Of a stretch of 64,000 nucleotides of DNA, positions 50,161 to 58,057 are shown piece by piece (within the stretch, counting starts at the first letter, position 1; the number at the start of each line of letters is the position of its first letter). The notes beneath the pieces were generated by a model. It was not told where the DNA came from. It made no database searches and saw nothing but the letters and a program-made list of their open reading frames with translations. The DNA lies in assembly GCA_963737625.1 (NCBI GenBank), contig CAVTTK010000002.1, positions 124,001 to 188,000 of the forward strand. The letters run 5' to 3'. This DNA is from Bog-756 sp963737625. GTDB taxonomy: Bacteria; Actinomycetota; Acidimicrobiia; Acidimicrobiales; RAAP-2. Position numbers and translations under genes: made by a program.

Positions 50161-51212
50161 GAGATCTCTCCGCTGAGGATGGGCATGGCTTCACTGGCCG
50201 CTTTCCGTCGGGACCGGCCGCGCCTCTTCTTGTCGTTCGTGCCGGGTTCCTCAGGGTCTTCGGTCCCATCCTCGGCCCTTCGACCGGTGAGGCCCAGGAA
50301 CACGTCGTCCAGGCTGGGCTCGCGGAGGGTGAACGCCACGGGCGTGATCCCTGCCTGGTCGAGTGAGCGCAGCCCGGCCATGGCCGACGTGGGACCGTCG
50401 TCCACCGTCACCTCGACCACGGTGCCGTTGACCGACGGGGTGTGGGGTCCGAGGGACCCGAGGAGCTCAGCGGTCCGGTGGGCATGGTCGATGGTGTCCA
50501 ACCCGACCTCGAGGACGGTGGCCCCCAGATTGGCCTTGAGCTCGGTGGGCGTGCCTTCGGCGATGACGTGGCCGTGGTCGATCACCACCAGATCGGTGGC
50601 CAGCCGGTCGGCCTCCTCGAGGTACTGGGTGGTGAGGAGCACGGTGGTGCCTCCGCCCACCAGGCTCTCGATGACCTCCCACAGGTCGTTGCGGCTCTGG
50701 GGGTCGAGCCCGGTGGTGGGTTCGTCGAGGAAGAGCACGGTGGGTCGGGCCACCAGGGCGGCAGCCAGATCGAGCCGCCGGCGCATGCCGCCCGAATAGG
50801 TCTTGAGGGGGCGATCCCCGGCGTCGTCCAGATTGAATTGGGAAAGCAACTCGGCGCCCCGGCGGGTGACGTACGAGGGGTCCAGGTGGTTGAGCCGTCC
50901 CACCATGCGGAGATTCTCCCGACCGGTCAGGTTCTCGTCGACGGCGGCGTACTGGCCGGCCAGACCGATCAGGCTCCGGACCAGGCCGGCCTCCTTGCGC
51001 ACGTCGTGGCCCAGGACACGGGCCGATCCCCCGTCGGCCTTCAGGATGGTGGTGAGGACGCGGACGGCGGTGGTCTTACCCGATCCGTTGGGCCCGAGCA
51101 GGCCGAACACCGTCCCCTCGGCCACGGCGAAGGACACCCCGTCGAGGGCGCGCACCTCGTGTTTGCCCTTGAAGGTCTTCTGGAGGGTGTCGGCTTCGAT
51201 GGCGTACGGCAT
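50157..51212 (-). CDS. ABC exporter ATPase (DrrA-like)
   Basis: 351 residues. Walker A GLLGPNGSGKTTAVRVL near residue 40, signature TYSGGMRRRLDLAAAL near 140, Walker B TVLFLDEPTTGLDPQSR near 160 and the DrrA-type C-terminal domain (TLREPSLDDVFLGLTG). The last 35 residues are a charged tail with KKRRGRSRRK. It energises the neighbouring ABC-2 membrane protein. ATG at 51212 (MPYAIEADTLQKTF) is preferred over a GTG at 51269. Confidence 0.88.
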   Translation of the reverse strand: MPYAIEADTLQKTFKGKHEVRALDGVSFAVAEGTVFGLLGPNGSGKTTAVRVLTTILKADGGSARVLGHDVRKEAGLVRSLIGLAGQYAAVDENLTGRENLRMVGRLNHLDPSYVTRRGAELLSQFNLDDAGDRPLKTYSGGMRRRLDLAAALVARPTVLFLDEPTTGLDPQSRNDLWEVIESLVGGGTTVLLTTQYLEEADRLATDLVVIDHGHVIAEGTPTELKANLGATVLEVGLDTIDHAHRTAELLGSLGPHTPSVNGTVVEVTVDDGPTSAMAGLRSLDQAGITPVAFTLREPSLDDVFLGLTGRRAEDGTEDPEEPGTNDKKRRGRSRRKAASEAMPILSGEIS

Positions 51213-51404
51213 GGCCTGGGATCCTGACTGTTGGACGGGGATCGGGATGGTGGAGGGCCGCGTCGGCACCGTGCCCGGGGCCGCCGCCCCTCCGGTGCCC
51301 GGCAGCCATGGCGGCCATCTCGGCGTCCCGGTATCTTACGGGTGTCCCACGCCGACCCCGACGCACCGGTCCCACGGGACGGTGCGCCGTCGAGCGGCTA
51401 CCGC

Positions 51405-51410
51405 TAGCCT
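51405..51410 (+). promoter_or_regulatory. -10 box of leaderless peroxiredoxin gene
   Basis: TAGCCT, six bases before the ATG at 51417. Confidence 0.5.
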
Positions 51411-51416
51411 CGTCCC

Positions 51417-51878
51417 ATGCAGAAGGGCGACCAGGCACCTGACTTCGAGCTCCCCGACGAGGACGGCACGCCGAGAAAGCTCAGCCAGTTGGCGAGCTCG
51501 GGCCCCGTGGTCCTGTTCTTCTATCCGGCGGCCATGACCTACGGCTGCACCAAGGAGAGTTGCCACTTCCGTGACATGAAGGCCGAATTCGAGGCGGTGG
51601 GTGCCCAGCGGGTCGGGATCAGTTCCGATCAGGTGGAGAAGCAGAAACGATTCTCCGAGAAGCACTCCTTCGACTACCCGCTCCTCTCCGACCCGGACGG
51701 TGCCGTGGCCACGCAGTTCGGCGTCCGACGGGGTTTCGCCAAGCTATCGCCCACCAAGCGGGCCACGTTCGTCATCGGCCCTGACCTCAAGGTCATCGAG
51801 GTCATCCAGAGCGAAGTGCGGATGAACGTGCATGCCGACCGGGCCCTCGAGGCGCTGAAAGCCAACGCCACGGCCTGA
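51417..51878 (+). CDS. Peroxiredoxin, Bcp/PrxQ class (second copy)
   Basis: 153 residues. The active site reads FFYPAAMTYGCTKESCHF, with peroxidatic Cys near residue 43 and a second Cys five residues later. The usual DTPGC is MTYGC, so a conserved proline next to the peroxidatic Cys is tyrosine; the P-x3-T-x2-C frame is intact. It differs from the bcp at 42.4 kb across its length, so the two are not a recent duplication. The transcript looks leaderless. Confidence 0.9.
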   Translation: MQKGDQAPDFELPDEDGTPRKLSQLASSGPVVLFFYPAAMTYGCTKESCHFRDMKAEFEAVGAQRVGISSDQVEKQKRFSEKHSFDYPLLSDPDGAVATQFGVRRGFAKLSPTKRATFVIGPDLKVIEVIQSEVRMNVHADRALEALKANATA

Positions 51879-51958
51879 CGGAGTGGGAGCGTCCCCGTGT
51901 GGGGCCCTGCCTGATGGGATGCTTTCGCGATGGATGTCCGGTCGTCGAACCGACGCGC

Positions 51959-52444
51959 ATGACCCCGATTCCCGGATCCGGTCGAGTGGAGCAGCTGGCC
52001 CAGGCAGTGGCGGAGCGGGTCGTGACCATCGTCATGGACGCCATCGACATCGACGCCCTGCTGGAGCGGATCGACGTCGACGCCCTGATATCGAGGGTGG
52101 ATGTCGACGGCGTGGTCAGCCGGGTGGATGTGGACAAGCTGATCGACCGGGTCGATGTGGACAAGATCGTCAGCCGGGTGGATGTCGAGAAGATCATCGA
52201 GCGCGTCGACATCGACTCCATCATGGAGAAGACGGAGCTCGGCTCCATCATCGCCCGGTCCACCACCGGGGTGGCGTCCGAGGTCCTCGATGTGGTCCGG
52301 GCCCAGGGGGTCGGTCTCGACGACTTCTTCGCCCGCTGGGTGAACCGGGTCCTCCGCCGCTCGCCCGACGCACTGCCCCTGGGTCCGGCGACCCTGGTGC
52401 ACCCGGCTCCCCCTCCCGCCGAGTTGAATGCGGGAGGGACGTGA
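51959..52444 (+). CDS. Protein with tandem nine-residue V/I-D-V-D repeats
   Basis: About 161 residues. After an N-terminal helix (GRVEQLAQAVAERVVTIVMD) come eight tandem nine-residue units of the type (V/I)D(V/I)D-x-(L/I/V)2-x-R: IDIDALLER, IDVDALISR, VDVDGVVSR, VDVDKLIDR, VDVDKIVSR, VDVEKIIER, VDIDSIMEK, TELGSIIAR. The rest is helical and then proline-rich. Nothing catalytic is seen. Its stop overlaps the start of the RDD gene by one base, and actinobacterial RDD proteins often carry similar repeats, so the two probably act together at the membrane. ATG 51959 is a guess; ATG 51914 or GTG 51899 would lengthen it. Confidence 0.7.
   Translation: MTPIPGSGRVEQLAQAVAERVVTIVMDAIDIDALLERIDVDALISRVDVDGVVSRVDVDKLIDRVDVDKIVSRVDVEKIIERVDIDSIMEKTELGSIIARSTTGVASEVLDVVRAQGVGLDDFFARWVNRVLRRSPDALPLGPATLVHPAPPPAELNAGGT
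52043..52258 (+). repeat. 27-base coding tandem repeat, eight units
   Basis: Encodes the eight nine-residue (V/I)D(V/I)D units of the overlapping gene. DNA copies have drifted (for example GTGGATGTGGACAAG versus GTGGATGTCGAGAAG), so selection on the protein pattern is likely. Confidence 0.8.
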
Positions 52445-52989
52445 TGGCAGCGACCGTGTTGGCCGAACCGATCGAGGGTCGTCAAGGTCACTACGCCGGG
52501 GCGGTCAGCCGGCTGGTGGCCTTCGGCGCCGACGTGGGGGCCTCGTGGGGGCTGTTCACTCTGGCCGCGGCGGCGCTCTCGTTCACCATCCAACTGGCGT
52601 CGGGAACCAAGTTCACCCTGGCCAACCACCAGGTAGCCTCCCTGATCGCCGCGGTGATCTGGGAGTTCGTGTACTTCGCCTACCAGTGGACCCTGAGCGG
52701 CAAGACGATCGGGATGGCGGTGCTCGGGATCCGGGTGGTCAAGACGGACGGTTCGCCCATCGGGGCCCGCCAGGCCGTCATCAGGACGGTGACCTTCCCG
52801 CTCAGCATCATCGTCTTCGGACTGGGCTTCCTCGGCATCCTGACCAACCGCGACCGGCACGCCTGGCACGACCGGTTCGCCGGGACCGCCGTCGTCTACT
52901 CGTGGGACGCTCGGGCCGCCCGGCTCCGCTGGCTGGCCAAGCAGGACTCCCCGGTCTCGGCGGCCAAGGCCACCTCGGTACCGAGCTGA
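52444..52989 (+). CDS. RDD family membrane protein
   Basis: 181 residues. RDD hallmarks: YAGAVSRLVAFGADVGAS near residue 20 (Arg, then Asp), four hydrophobic helices, SGKTIGMAVLGIRVVKTDG near 82 and DRHAWHDRFAGTAVVY near 138. Some RDD proteins act as sodium or proton antiporters, but most are uncharacterised. ATG overlaps the stop of the repeat protein gene, giving translational coupling. Confidence 0.87.
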   Translation: MAATVLAEPIEGRQGHYAGAVSRLVAFGADVGASWGLFTLAAAALSFTIQLASGTKFTLANHQVASLIAAVIWEFVYFAYQWTLSGKTIGMAVLGIRVVKTDGSPIGARQAVIRTVTFPLSIIVFGLGFLGILTNRDRHAWHDRFAGTAVVYSWDARAARLRWLAKQDSPVSAAKATSVPS

Positions 52990-53005
52990 GCTCCTCGCCC
53001 CCGGG

Positions 53006-53021
53006 CCCCAGGCCTGTGGGG
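53006..53021 (+). terminator. Hairpin after RDD gene
   Basis: CCCCA, six-base loop, TGGGG, 16 bases after the RDD stop and followed by TTCG. Confidence 0.4.
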
Positions 53022-53225
53022 TTCGAACGGCTCGCCACCCCGTCCCGTCCTACGGTGTGGGCCAGGTATGAGGTCAGCACACGCCACCACTGGAGGACGG
53101 GAGCACGTCCCGGGAACCACGGGTCGACCGACGCCGGGAACCGTCACGGTTTCCGCCGGCTGGCCCAGGCGACCACCGCCGGTGTTCGCCCGTGTCCGGA
53201 GTGCCGTCTGGTGAGTTGCTGACGG

Positions 53226-53924
53226 GTGACCGAGCTGTTTCCGCGCTCGCCGCAGATCGTGGCTCCCGGCGCCGTTCTCCTGCCCGGGTGGCTCGGATTC
53301 GAGGACCAGCGGGCCCTGGTGGAGGCCTGTCGTCGGTGGGGTGTGCAGGCCGGTGGATTCCACTCGCCCCGTATGCCGCGTGGCGGTGTGATGTCGGTGC
53401 AGATCGCCTGCCTCGGATGGCACTGGCTGCCCTACCGGTACTCCCGCCGGGTGGATGACGGCGACGGGCGACCGGTGCCCCCGTTTCCGGACGGGCTGTC
53501 CCAGCTCAGTCGCCGGGCGGTCCATGATGCTCTCGCCGTCGAGCCGGGGATCGGCGCCGCGGCGGCCGTGCCCGGGACGGCGACCGGCCCCTACGAGCCC
53601 GATGTGGCCCTGATCAACTGGTACGGGCCCGGCGCCCACATGGGCATGCACGTCGACCGGGACGAGCGGAGCCCCGCCCCGGTGGTCTCGCTGAGCCTGG
53701 GTGACTCCTGCACCTTCCGCTTCGGTTCAGCGGCCGGTCGGGGCCGACCGTGGACCGACGTCGTCCTCGAGTCGGGGGACCTGTTCGTCTTCGGCGGGCC
53801 CTCCCGTCTGGCCTACCACGGTGTGCCGCGAGTGGCTCCGGGGACCGGCCCCCCCGACCTCGGTGTCGGGGGCGGTCGTTTCAACATCACCGTCCGACAG
53901 TCGGGACTCGTCGATCCGTCGTAG
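53226..53924 (+). CDS. alkB: AlkB-like Fe(II)/2-oxoglutarate-dependent dioxygenase
   Basis: 232 residues. The iron facial triad is visible as HVD in GMHVDRDERSP near residue 140 and the distal His in RLAYHGVPRV near 199; the 2-oxoglutarate arginine is in GRFNITVRQS near 222. QIACLGWHWLPYRYSR and YEPDVALINWYGPGAHMG are AlkB substrate-lid motifs. It should remove methyl groups from 1-methyladenine and 3-methylcytosine in DNA or RNA. GTG at 53226. Its last 198 bases overlap the 3' tail of the convergent permease gene; the overlapping part of alkB is the conserved one. Confidence 0.88.
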   Translation: MTELFPRSPQIVAPGAVLLPGWLGFEDQRALVEACRRWGVQAGGFHSPRMPRGGVMSVQIACLGWHWLPYRYSRRVDDGDGRPVPPFPDGLSQLSRRAVHDALAVEPGIGAAAAVPGTATGPYEPDVALINWYGPGAHMGMHVDRDERSPAPVVSLSLGDSCTFRFGSAAGRGRPWTDVVLESGDLFVFGGPSRLAYHGVPRVAPGTGPPDLGVGGGRFNITVRQSGLVDPS

Positions 53925-55217
53925 CCCGGTCGGGGCGGCTGCCGTGAACCGTCCCGGATCGGCCTCCATGCGACGACGGCAGTGGTCCGAGCAGAAGTAG
54001 TGGGTGGTGCCCCGGTCGATCAGAGCGGCCGGGGCGTTCGCCGTTTCCACCTGCATGCCGCACACCGGGTCGATGGCGTAGCCGTCCCCACCCCCGAGCC
54101 GGCCGCGGTTCCGGTAGGCCCAGTAGAGCAACCCGAACAGCGCCAGAAAGACGATGTTGAGGTAGGTCGTGTAGTTCCACGAGAAGTGGGCGGGAGCCAC
54201 TACGGCCGGGCGGGTGGTCGGAATCAGGCCGGCCGCACTGAACAGGCCCTCGGTGGCCAGCCCGGCGACCGACATCACCCCCCAGAACACGGCCAGTATG
54301 CGGAGGGTGAGCCTGGACCCGTAGTACCTCCGGTAGATGAGGAGGAGGGGAAAGGTGATGAGGTCGGCGAAGATGAACGAGATCACACCGCCAAAGGAGA
54401 TGCCTCCGGACCAGAGCGACGCGGCCAGGGGAACGTTGCCGATGGAACAGACGAAGCTGATGATGGCGATGAACGGCCCCACGATCACGTTCTCCACGCT
54501 TGTCCAGAATCCATGCCCATGGAGGAAGACGACGTTCCAGACGCGGGTGGGCACGGCCACGGTCAGGAAGCCGGCCACCGTGTAGCCGATGAGCAGCTCT
54601 TTCCGGAGCATGGTGAGGTCGGCCATGGTGTACGTGGCGGCGTCGGCCCATCCGGCCTTGGAACGCAACTTGACCGACCACGGCTGACGCTGCAGGGCGA
54701 CGTTTTCGACCGGTCCGTGTTGGTGGTCGCCGTGGGCGGCGTCGGAGAGTCGCTCCCGGGCCTGGACCACCAGTCGTCCCCGGAGCCAGAGGCTGCCCGC
54801 CGCCGTGAGCAACACGATCATGATGATGCCGCCCACGAACTCGCTGACGGCGAACTGCCACCCCATCAGGACCACCAGGACGACCCCGAGTTCCACCACC
54901 AGGTTGGTGGACGCGAACATGAACACGGACACGGCCACGAAGTCGGCTCCCTTGACGAAGATGGACTTGGCCATGGCTGTGGCGGCGTAGGAGCAGGACG
55001 ACGACACCATGCCGTAGAGGGAGGCCCGCGCCACTGAGGCCGGACGGTGGTCCCCCATGGCCGCCTGCATGGATTGGCGGCTCACGAAGGACTGGACGGC
55101 TCCGGACAGGCCAAATCCCAGGATCAGGGGCCACAGGGTCTCCCAGAACATGAAGAAGCCCTCACGGAGACTGCGTCCGATGGTGTCGACCCAGGCCGTG
55201 GTGGCCAACAGGGTCAT
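53727..55217 (-). CDS. Permease (DUF318/YraQ-like, probable metal efflux) with YHS domain
   Basis: 496 residues. About nine membrane helices in two blocks (30-165 and 215-380), with the family motif VSSSCSYAATAMAKSIFVKGAD near residue 70 and its repeat VCSIGNVPLAASLWSGG near 258. A YHS/TRASH-type metal-binding domain follows: DPVCGMQVE near 389 and HYFCSDHCRRRMEADPGRF near 410. Related proteins export copper or zinc. It lies 52 bases downstream of csoR in the same direction, so copper-induced expression is likely. The final 65 or so residues are unconserved and antisense to alkB; the true chain may end earlier in related strains. Confidence 0.85.
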   Translation of the reverse strand: MTLLATTAWVDTIGRSLREGFFMFWETLWPLILGFGLSGAVQSFVSRQSMQAAMGDHRPASVARASLYGMVSSSCSYAATAMAKSIFVKGADFVAVSVFMFASTNLVVELGVVLVVLMGWQFAVSEFVGGIIMIVLLTAAGSLWLRGRLVVQARERLSDAAHGDHQHGPVENVALQRQPWSVKLRSKAGWADAATYTMADLTMLRKELLIGYTVAGFLTVAVPTRVWNVVFLHGHGFWTSVENVIVGPFIAIISFVCSIGNVPLAASLWSGGISFGGVISFIFADLITFPLLLIYRRYYGSRLTLRILAVFWGVMSVAGLATEGLFSAAGLIPTTRPAVVAPAHFSWNYTTYLNIVFLALFGLLYWAYRNRGRLGGGDGYAIDPVCGMQVETANAPAALIDRGTTHYFCSDHCRRRMEADPGRFTAAAPTGLRRIDESRLSDGDVETTAPDTEVGGAGPRSHSRHTVVGQTGGPAEDEQVPRLEDDVGPRSAPTGR

Positions 55218-55269
55218 GGTGGAGGCAGCGTCGCCACCGCCGTCGGGTGGGGCCGGAGCCCAGTCGGGT

Positions 55270-55554
55270 TCATGAGCGCACCAGCCGGGCGATGGCCGCC
55301 GACGCCTCGTGCAGCTTCTCCGTGGCCTGATCGCCCCCCGACGTCACGGCGTCGGCGACGCAGTGGGCCAGGTGGTCGTCGAGCAGGGCCAGAGCCACCG
55401 ACTGGAGGGCCCGCGTGGCGGCGGACACCTGCTCGAGCACGTCGATGCAGTAGCGGTCGCCTTCGATCATCCGCTGGAGGCCACGCACCTGACCCTCGAT
55501 GCGTCGGAGGCGCTTCTGGATGGCCTCTTTGTCGTCTTCGTAGCCGTGGGTCAC
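55270..55554 (-). CDS. csoR: Copper-sensing repressor CsoR
   Basis: 94 residues, four-helix CsoR/RcnR fold. The Cu(I) ligands fall at exactly the positions of Mycobacterium tuberculosis CsoR: C36 (RYCIDVL), H61 and C65 (DDHLAHC). KRLRRIEGQVRGLQRMIE is the DNA-contacting helix pair. GTG at 55554 has GGAGG six bases upstream. Reading frame is open upstream but non-coding. A palindrome with TATACC/GGTATA arms lies 74 bases upstream. It should repress itself and the metal permease until Cu(I) binds. Confidence 0.93.
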   Translation of the reverse strand: MTHGYEDDKEAIQKRLRRIEGQVRGLQRMIEGDRYCIDVLEQVSAATRALQSVALALLDDHLAHCVADAVTSGGDQATEKLHEASAAIARLVRS

Positions 55555-55777
55555 CGCAACCTCCCGTCTGTTGGTGTCGAGTGTGTCCGCCGGGCGCGGA
55601 TCACCGGCGAGCGAGGCTTGCCCCAATACACTATACCCTGGGGGGGTATAGTGTACCGTGCCCGAGCCGATGGGGAACCGGTGGGTGCGTGTGGCGCCGA
55701 GGCCGCCGGCCCGAGCTACGTCTCCGTGACCATGGCCGGGGCTCCTCGACGATGAGCCACGCACACACCGTCGGCTA
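55555..55777. other. Control region upstream of csoR
   Basis: Holds the CsoR operator. On the plus side a TATAGT box at 55647-55652 faces a short open stretch from GTG 55658 that ends after 24 codons; nothing conserved is seen in it and no gene is called. Confidence 0.45.
55628..55654. promoter_or_regulatory. CsoR operator
   Basis: ACACTATACC (55628-55637), seven bases rich in G, GGTATAGTGT (55645-55654): perfect ten-base arms. CsoR operators known elsewhere have TACCCC/GGGGTA cores. TATAGT reads outward on both strands, matching -10 boxes, so binding would block transcription in both directions. Confidence 0.75.
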
Positions 55778-57043
55778 TCAGCAGATAGGAACGGGCCCCG
55801 ATGCCTGGATATGTCCACTCGCCACGGCGTGCCGTTCACCCACCATGGACACCAGAGCAGGGTCGCATCGCCAGCTCATGCGTCCCGGGTGGTCATCCTC
55901 CACGCGCCGAGCGCGCTCCAGACGATGACCCATCCGACCAGGACGCAGATGGCCGTCAGGGTGGATTCGGTCACCGCGGTCCCGCCTCCGCCCCCGTTGT
56001 GCGCGCCCACCGAAGACGGATGGCAGTCCACCGGGTTCGAAGTGGGTGGCTGCTAGTCCGAGGAGGCTCCGTTGGAGGTTCAGCAGGTGGGCGATGGGCG
56101 AGTGCGAGAGGAGTGGGGTAACCACGATCTCGAGCACGATCAGCAGGATCACCGGAACCGTGCGCTGCCCCATGAGTGATGCCAGGCCCAGGCCGACCAG
56201 GAACCCAATGGCGGCATACAGTTCGATCCACAGGCCGGATTTCACCATCAGCGAGATCGACGGCGAGAGGAAGTGGCCCGAGTAGTCCACGTAGTCCTGG
56301 TTGGCTATGGCTATGGCCTGGCTCCGGTTGACCGATGCCGACGTCTGTTGCGGGACAACCCCACCGGGCGCGACCTTGACACCCGGACCCTCCGGACCAT
56401 TGCCGCACGGGACATTGGCCACCATCAGGCCATTGAAGTTGAAGTTGCAGATCACCTCGTCGGCATGGTCGCCGGCCCAGGTCTGGAATGCGGCGCGCGA
56501 CAGGCCGGCCGGCACGTTCACTCCCTCGTAGTTGAGTTGACTCGGCGCGGCGAGGACGCACACGGCACACACGATGGTGAAACCGATGGCCACCAAGGGG
56601 ACGATGATGGCCAGCCCGGCTGGGATGCGGGCCAGGTAGAGGGCCAAGCGTGAGCGCCCGGTCACCACGAGGTGGCGGAACACGCCCTCGGTGAGATCGA
56701 CCGACCCGGCGGTGCAGCCGAGGGTGGCGGCCACGATGAAGCCGAAGATGAACATGACGCCTGCCACCATGCTGGTGAAGATGTCGTATCCCCCGGCCGG
56801 CCCGTAGGTGTGGGGCGCGAAGGCATGGGCAAGGAGCCGGAAGGTGAGGAAGACGGTGGGGATCCCGATGTTCACCAGCATCAGGACCACCATGAGACCG
56901 CGGCGCCGTCGGAGCTCCATGAACCGCGTGGCGATCATCGCTCGGTTGGGCACCCACGACCCGCGGTGGTCGGCAGGGCGATGGCCCACGCTCAAGGTGA
57001 CCGGTTCGGGGGACGGGGTGTCAGCCAGCCGGGACGTGCTCAT
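55778..57043 (-). CDS. ABC-2 type transporter membrane protein, frameshifted near 3' end as sequenced
   Basis: As sequenced 421 residues. Several membrane helices: VVLMLVNIGIPTVFLTFRLL near residue 50, MFIFGFIVAATLGCTAGSVDL near 95 (ABC-2 signature follows: GVFRHLVVTGRSR), two more blocks near 140 and 280-330. After GGLPSVFGG at about residue 355 the frame turns into Arg/Gly-rich text. One base fewer in the G-rich stretch near 55990-56010 gives instead AVTESTLTAICVLVGWVIVWSALGAWRM... with a membrane helix and a stop at 55876-55878. Pairs with the ATPase just upstream (four-base overlap). Substrate unknown. Confidence 0.75.
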   Translation of the reverse strand: MSTSRLADTPSPEPVTLSVGHRPADHRGSWVPNRAMIATRFMELRRRRGLMVVLMLVNIGIPTVFLTFRLLAHAFAPHTYGPAGGYDIFTSMVAGVMFIFGFIVAATLGCTAGSVDLTEGVFRHLVVTGRSRLALYLARIPAGLAIIVPLVAIGFTIVCAVCVLAAPSQLNYEGVNVPAGLSRAAFQTWAGDHADEVICNFNFNGLMVANVPCGNGPEGPGVKVAPGGVVPQQTSASVNRSQAIAIANQDYVDYSGHFLSPSISLMVKSGLWIELYAAIGFLVGLGLASLMGQRTVPVILLIVLEIVVTPLLSHSPIAHLLNLQRSLLGLAATHFEPGGLPSVFGGRAQRGRRRDRGDRIHPDGHLRPGRMGHRLERARRVEDDHPGRMSWRCDPALVSMVGERHAVASGHIQASGPVPIC

Positions 57044-58011
57044 GACTGGGACCCCAGTCGTGTGGTCACCTCGAGGAACCAGGACTCGAGCGAGGCGTGG
57101 ACCTCCTGGAGGCGGTATACCGACACGCCGCCCTCCACGAGCAGTCTGTTGACCTCGGCCACGACGTCGCGTTCGGTCCCGGCGGCCAGGGCGATCCGGA
57201 GGCCGTCGGGGCCCACCTCGACGCCAGTGGACCACGGCGTGTCGGCCAGGAGGGCACCGGCCCCTTCGGGCGTGGCGCAGTCGATCTGGAGTTCAAACGC
57301 TGTGCCGGCCAGCAACTCGGCGATCGACCCCTGGCGGATGACCTTGCCCCGATCGACGATGGCCACGGCGTCGCACGTGCGCTCGACTTCGTCGAGCAGG
57401 TGGGAGGACAACACGACGGTCCGTCCTTCGGCCACCAGGGAAAGGATCATCTCGCGCATCTCGAGCATTCCGGCGGGATCGAGACCATTCATCGGCTCAT
57501 CGAGAATGAGCAGCTGCGGGTCCCCGAGCAGGCAGGCGGCCACACCCAGGCGCTGGCGCATGCCCATGGAGTATTTGGATACCTTGTCGTTCGCCCGCTG
57601 CAGGATGCCCACCCGCTCGAGCGACGCATCGATCCGAGTGCGGGCCGCCGGCTCACGGGCCGCAGCCAGGATCTGGAGGTTCTGCCTCCCGGTGAGGTGC
57701 CCGTGGAACCGGGGTTCGTCGACGATGGCGCCGATCCCAGCCAGGGCCTCGGCCCGCTGGTGAGGGACCGGATAGCCGAGGAGGGACATCGTCCCGGCGT
57801 CGGCATGGGTCAGACCCAGGAGGACCCGAATGAGGGTCGTCTTTCCGGCCCCGTTCGGTCCGAGGTAGCCGAAAGCGCACCCACGCGGCACGCGGAGTTC
57901 GACCGCGTCGACAGCGGTACTCTCCTTGAACCGCTTGGTCAGCCCATGGGTCTCGACGGCCCAGCCGTGCTCGTCCTCTCGGGGAGCGGCCAGATCTGTG
58001 TCGCCGGCCAC
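57040..58011 (-). CDS. ABC transporter ATP-binding protein
   Basis: 323 residues. Walker A GYLGPNGAGKTTLIRVL near residue 48, signature KYSMGMRQRLGVAACL near 146, Walker B LLILDEPMNGLDPAGM near 166 and switch His in VVLSSHLLDEV. The MNGLDP text and C-terminal domain resemble BcrA/antibiotic-type exporters. GTG at 58011 lies 46 bases after the HAAS-domain gene, so regulator, membrane partner and transporter form one operon: padR, HAAS, ATPase, permease. Confidence 0.9.
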   Translation of the reverse strand: MAGDTDLAAPREDEHGWAVETHGLTKRFKESTAVDAVELRVPRGCAFGYLGPNGAGKTTLIRVLLGLTHADAGTMSLLGYPVPHQRAEALAGIGAIVDEPRFHGHLTGRQNLQILAAAREPAARTRIDASLERVGILQRANDKVSKYSMGMRQRLGVAACLLGDPQLLILDEPMNGLDPAGMLEMREMILSLVAEGRTVVLSSHLLDEVERTCDAVAIVDRGKVIRQGSIAELLAGTAFELQIDCATPEGAGALLADTPWSTGVEVGPDGLRIALAAGTERDVVAEVNRLLVEGGVSVYRLQEVHASLESWFLEVTTRLGSQS

Positions 58012-58057
58012 CGTCAGGTCATCTCAGTTATCTCGGCCGCAGCCATGGCTCGTCCCA

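Noticed and set aside
49286..50269. N-terminal extension of aconitase into the ABC permease gene
   Set aside because: Conserved aconitase sequence begins at ATG 49285; the extension is out-of-frame shadow of the permease.
51899..51958. Longer N-terminus of the nine-residue-repeat protein
   Set aside because: No clear ribosome binding site or conserved residues; retained as an alternative start only.
55658..55729. Short plus-strand open frame just after the CsoR operator
   Set aside because: Only 24 codons without metal-binding residues; kept only as a point to check for a transcript.
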